Assembly (NCBI RefSeq): GCF_013340285.1
Contig: NZ_BLVO01000012.1
Coordinates: 600,075 to 664,074, forward strand
Length of the DNA stretch: 64,000 nt
Source: Desulfovibrio subterraneus
GTDB taxonomy: Bacteria > Desulfobacterota > Desulfovibrionia > Desulfovibrionales > Desulfovibrionaceae
Direction: 5' to 3'
Shown: one piece after another, positions 62,101 to 64,000 of the stretch
Numbering within the stretch: position 1 is the first letter of the stretch
Layout: the number at the start of each line of letters is the position of its first letter
The notes under the pieces: generated by a model
Told to the model about the DNA's origin: nothing
The model's database searches: none
The model's input: the letters and a program-made list of their open reading frames with translations, nothing else
Translations under genes and position numbers: made by a program

Positions 62101-62398
62101 TTTTGTCAGCCTCCAGCGTCAGGCGAAGCCAGCAGGCAGCAACGCCGCCCGATACCGATCGGAAGGCAAGGGGCGTGAATTTCTGTATATATGATGCGGA
62201 GGCAACCTGATCGATGGTCAGCTTGCCGTACGGATCTTCAAGGGCATCCATGTGCGGCTTGAGGGGCAGCGAGCTCATGACCACGGTCAAGGGCACGGCC
62301 GGAGAACTGGCGGCAAAAGCCGGACAGCACAGGGCCATGCTGAACAGGATGGTGATGACAATACGGGAGAGCTGGCGGGCCGCTACTGATGCAATCAT
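59168..62398 (-). CDS. Hybrid sensor kinase, 7TM-DISM type, with degenerate Hpt end
   Basis: A 1076-residue protein started at 62398. A signal peptide is followed by a periplasmic beta-domain of the 7TMR-DISM kind (about 35-180) and seven membrane helices (about 185-385). HisKA (VSHDLRTPLHAI) has the phospho-accepting His; the ATPase domain (VLLNLLGNAVRFTD, DNGISIP, GGSGLGLTIA) is complete; the receiver (ILVADDVASNRQL...MVLIDADMPG...TLLKPLSR) has its Asp. A 200-residue Gln/Ala/Pro linker leads to a C-terminal domain shaped like Hpt, but the site that should hold the phosphorylated His reads AAGRLAGTASSFG, with Gly in its place. Confidence 0.88.
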   Translation of the reverse strand: MIASVAARQLSRIVITILFSMALCCPAFAASSPAVPLTVVMSSLPLKPHMDALEDPYGKLTIDQVASASYIQKFTPLAFRSVSGGVAACWLRLTLEADKTGRLHEELLYPVLDLGSAQPGGVQLFVPQYADDKSPWPTGWEALEATGTARFPLPVPPEGTVTCYVRIAGPTGLWFYPSLELRKANTPITGTPSYGIAIAGLAAGLVLLNFLMFAMGRGESRFWLGLYGALILLHNLSGPPPAPAGGLPFSAAWAILTPGLALVLLPHVGRHVLNTWDKVPAIDASLKGLSVFGAALAVAPLVPGCSGLVRILPLWPALALLTAIPALQCSRAKLPGAKRYLLACLLTAAGVLAVYIPLMSPEMARIAAVIPFAGATVGLLVLTPLVALPLTRPSESLCLSADDSSTPAETKPAQQLIARVSHDLRTPLHAICNAAESLTLAPLDADALKKVRTVQAAAGNLSTLVSDLLDASRISKGRMHLKQKPFDLQHILVEAHDIIQPMAEQKGLNLSWYMEPHLHVKYSGDADRLLQVLLNLLGNAVRFTDRGTVSFKVHRIAESTNAGHLLFTIKDNGISIPLQNQYDVFEEFCLSPESGTGRYGGSGLGLTIARDLISLMGGVICLQSSPNNGTEVSFSVRLHPLPGDVQITSPTARDDDFSSYSPFSKPPKPQANRILVADDVASNRQLVRFFLEGLPYQLEEARTGEEALARYKQQPFGMVLIDADMPGLGGSQAVQAIRALETELGLSAAPILALASRPEESARMLEAGSTATLLKPLSRMRLLEVVTRLAPAQEGADEDFAFEEPAQQQSFTAQPAAQPADRPAAKPAVSPAGKSTVETAVEAAIRKSGSAAEGSTTPDLTGQNADDLTVPEHWKERTDKQTQNQPSTPDTPAAAQAARLTATTGAVQAAPVRQQAADHDISGQPASTQSPSGTQSQERMPEQVQAKEQAKPLVHTAPSADSDMPTLDASLLPLVPGLLENIDEALADAHRSVRKGSPLGVQEAAGRLAGTASSFGLRVLERMARCVERAAQADDLDAILNLLPELENMAQRNNRALTDIYRMHKAMTATDPRTTR

Positions 62399-62548
62399 GA
62401 ATTCCTCAATACAGGTCACGCGGAGATTTATTCGGTTTTATGGGGAACTGGAGGTTTTGTCCATCCGCAGGAGCGGAACAGGCGGAAATTGCGGGGAAAT
62501 GCCGCCCCGCATGATGTTTCACTACTGCGAGGCGGCAGGGAGTATCAT

Positions 62549-63196
62549 CTAATTGGAGTGCTGCCTGATCAGTTCGGTAATGGGCATGCCATTGGGGGCC
62601 TTGGCATTGGGGTTGATGGACAGCAGTTCCTTCCATGCGGCAAGGGCGGCTTCCTTCTGATTAAGGTCGTGCATGAGCACTATGCCCTTGTTGAAGCGCG
62701 ACTGTTCGTGCTTGGGGTTCAGGCCGCGGGCAATGTCAAACTGCTCCAGCGCTTTCCGGGGTTCTCCTGCACGGCGATACATGACGCCAAGGTCGGTATG
62801 CACATCCGCATTGCCGGGGGCGAGTTCAAGCGCCCTGGTGTAGGCGGTGATGGCGGCCTTGGGCTTGTCGCTGTCAAAATAGGCGTGGCCAAGGTGTATC
62901 CATGCGTCCGCATTGGCAGGATCATCGCGGGTGATCTTCTCGTACTTGAGTATTTGCGCGGCTATGTTGGGATCTATCTGCGTCTGCTGAGCCTGCGGTG
63001 CCTGCTGTGCGGGAGCCTGCTGTGTCTGTGTTACGTGTATGGGGGCAGGGGAGTATATGGTGGTGAGCAGGTTGCCTACGTACAGGCCGAGAGCCAGCGC
63101 AATACCAACGGATACGTAGAGCGTGCCTTTGGAGACGTAGCGCCCTTCCTGAACCTGACGTGCTATTTCCTGAAGTTCCTGTTTGCTGTGCGACAT
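62549..63196 (-). CDS. Membrane-anchored TPR protein
   Basis: A 215-residue protein started at 63196 with an AGAGGA site. One membrane helix (VSVGIALALGLYVGNLLTT, about 27-45) is followed by a Gln/Ala/Pro linker and four TPR units (ADAWIHLGHAYFDSDKPKAAITAYTRALELAPGN, then ADVHTDLGVMYRRAGEPRKALEQFDIARGLNP, and so on). The TPR region is periplasmic if the N-terminus is inside. It resembles the CcmH/NrfG-like TPR part of cytochrome c maturation factors and other envelope TPR proteins; no partner gene is adjacent, so the role is left open. Confidence 0.85.
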   Translation of the reverse strand: MSHSKQELQEIARQVQEGRYVSKGTLYVSVGIALALGLYVGNLLTTIYSPAPIHVTQTQQAPAQQAPQAQQTQIDPNIAAQILKYEKITRDDPANADAWIHLGHAYFDSDKPKAAITAYTRALELAPGNADVHTDLGVMYRRAGEPRKALEQFDIARGLNPKHEQSRFNKGIVLMHDLNQKEAALAAWKELLSINPNAKAPNGMPITELIRQHSN

Positions 63197-63414
63197 GGTG
63201 TATCCTCTGGGTTGGATGAGGTTGTATTTTAAGAACTCGTGCGGAGGCCGTTCTGCGCGGTGTAGTCCGCGAGAAACGGGGAACATGGTTCCGATCGTCA
63301 GCGCCATGTATATGATAAGAGGCGTATGAAGACAAACGGGAAGGTTGCAGAACAATTATATTCTGTAAAAACAGACTACTGACTGTTTAGTAGTGAGAAA
63401 TTCCAAAAACCTTG

Positions 63415-63443
63415 TTGACGTGCGTCGCTGATTTGCTTAAACC
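63415..63443 (+). promoter_or_regulatory. rRNA promoter P1 (candidate)
   Basis: TTGACG at 63415-63420 with a TTAAAC-type -10 about 16 bases later, followed by CCTCC, as at the promoter nearest to 16S. Confidence 0.5.
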
Positions 63444-63577
63444 CTCCTTCCCTGCACCGGCAGGGACAGTTCTTTCACATCACGAGTTTTTCCATCACCC
63501 TTGTATATTTGGGAATCGATCATAAAGACCGGTTCCGACAGGCAGAGCGGATCGCCGAAAAAAGTTTCAAAAACAAC

Positions 63578-63606
63578 TTGACGGTGGACGCGAAGCTCTG
63601 TAGAAG
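63578..63606 (+). promoter_or_regulatory. rRNA promoter P2 (candidate)
   Basis: TTGACG (63578-63583), a 17-base spacer and TAGAAG (63601-63606), preceded by an A-rich stretch that may act as an UP element. Confidence 0.6.
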
Positions 63607-63762
63607 CTGCCTCTCGCTTCGGCGAGAAGTTCTTTCAAAAACACAAGGGCGTCACATCAGGGTTTCACCCGACCGCATGAAGGCATTCAGTGAATGCATC
63701 ATGAAGCCGCAAGGTTCAGGTCGCCGGCTGAAACGACTTCGAAAAAAAAGTTGAAAAAGATG

Positions 63763-63791
63763 TTGACGGAGCGATGAGGAAGTGCCATAAG
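63763..63791 (+). promoter_or_regulatory. rRNA promoter P3
   Basis: TTGACG (63763-63768), 17 bases, CATAAG (63786-63791), followed by a GC-rich discriminator (CCTCCCTCG) typical of stringently controlled rRNA promoters. A-tracts lie just upstream (63743-63758). Confidence 0.7.
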
Positions 63792-63830
63792 CCTCCCTCG
63801 CCGCTACGGAAAAACGCCGTGCGGAACTTG

Positions 63831-63847
63831 AGGTTCTTTGACAATTA
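63831..63847 (+). promoter_or_regulatory. boxA-like antitermination element of the rRNA leader
   Basis: AGGTTCTTTGACAATTA lies about 80 bases before the mature 16S end, as in many rRNA leaders. A hairpin-forming segment (AGGGAATTAGCCCCCTTAG region, about 63885-63907) follows and may be part of the RNase III processing stem. Confidence 0.6.
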
Positions 63848-63920
63848 AATAGCGAGTTGGACAGAAAGATATCAGCTAGCGTGATTAAGGGAATTAGCCC
63901 CCTTAGTCATGAAGACACAG

Positions 63921-64000
<80 letters not shown>

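Overview
The window looks like a chromosome segment of a Desulfovibrionaceae-type sulfate reducer. It is fairly GC-rich, has relatives of Desulfovibrio lineage proteins (a DvLysin-like SH3/NlpC-P60 lipoprotein, a rhodanese-rubrerythrin fusion, peroxiredoxin, many PAS/Cache/CZB sensory proteins), and ends in the first bases of a 16S rRNA gene whose start is of ordinary bacterial type. I infer the family from gene content; no species assignment is possible from reading alone.

Layout. 1-1018: end of an HDOD protein and a conserved zinc-ribbon protein. 1115-5046: phage-type island A, a leftward block (HTH protein, M15 endolysin-like peptidase, SSB-like protein, zinc-finger proteins), a divergent LexA/CI-like repressor with clear operators, and one repressor-controlled gene of unknown function. 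5291-31618: host genes, including mtaB, yicC-remA-gmk-pyrF, recJ, two HDOD/TPR proteins, an EF-hand protein, an iron-alcohol dehydrogenase/sensor kinase pair, further sensor kinases, SppA, an Smr protein and a PAS-GGDEF protein. 31999-33483: island B (3-TM holin, small membrane protein, small terminase). 33776-39822: host oxygen-defence operon (peroxiredoxin, rhodanese-rubrerythrin, flavoprotein), a degenerate GGDEF protein, a secreted HExxH protein and a DinB-like protein. 40212-42297: island C (large terminase, GNAT-like protein). 42957-44324: a sodium:alanine/glycine symporter. 44622-55948: island D, a T7-like podovirus structural operon (portal, scaffold, capsid, tail tubular A and B, gp13-like and gp14-like internal virion proteins). 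56080-63196: CZB chemoreceptor, TetR regulator, a very long hybrid kinase and a TPR membrane protein. 63415-64000: rRNA promoters and the 16S 5' end.

The main observation is that a nearly complete, undamaged short-tailed-phage particle gene set (repressor, endolysin, holin, both terminase subunits, portal, scaffold, capsid, tail tube) is split into four modules spread over about 55 kb among housekeeping genes. No integrase, replication gene, phage polymerase or attachment site is visible. Islands B, C and D keep canonical order and strand, and their leaders share a short motif: a 15-base identity between B and D, and a weaker match at C. This is the genetic layout expected of a gene transfer agent rather than of a prophage. 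A short-tailed gene transfer particle (Dd1) has been described from Desulfovibrio desulfuricans, so this locus is a candidate for that kind of system. That link is inference.

A working model from the sequence is as follows. A self-cleaving repressor holds an early leftward lysis/DNA-binding operon and the gene at 4672 silent. DNA damage would relieve this, and an unidentified activator would then switch on B, C and D through the shared leader motif.
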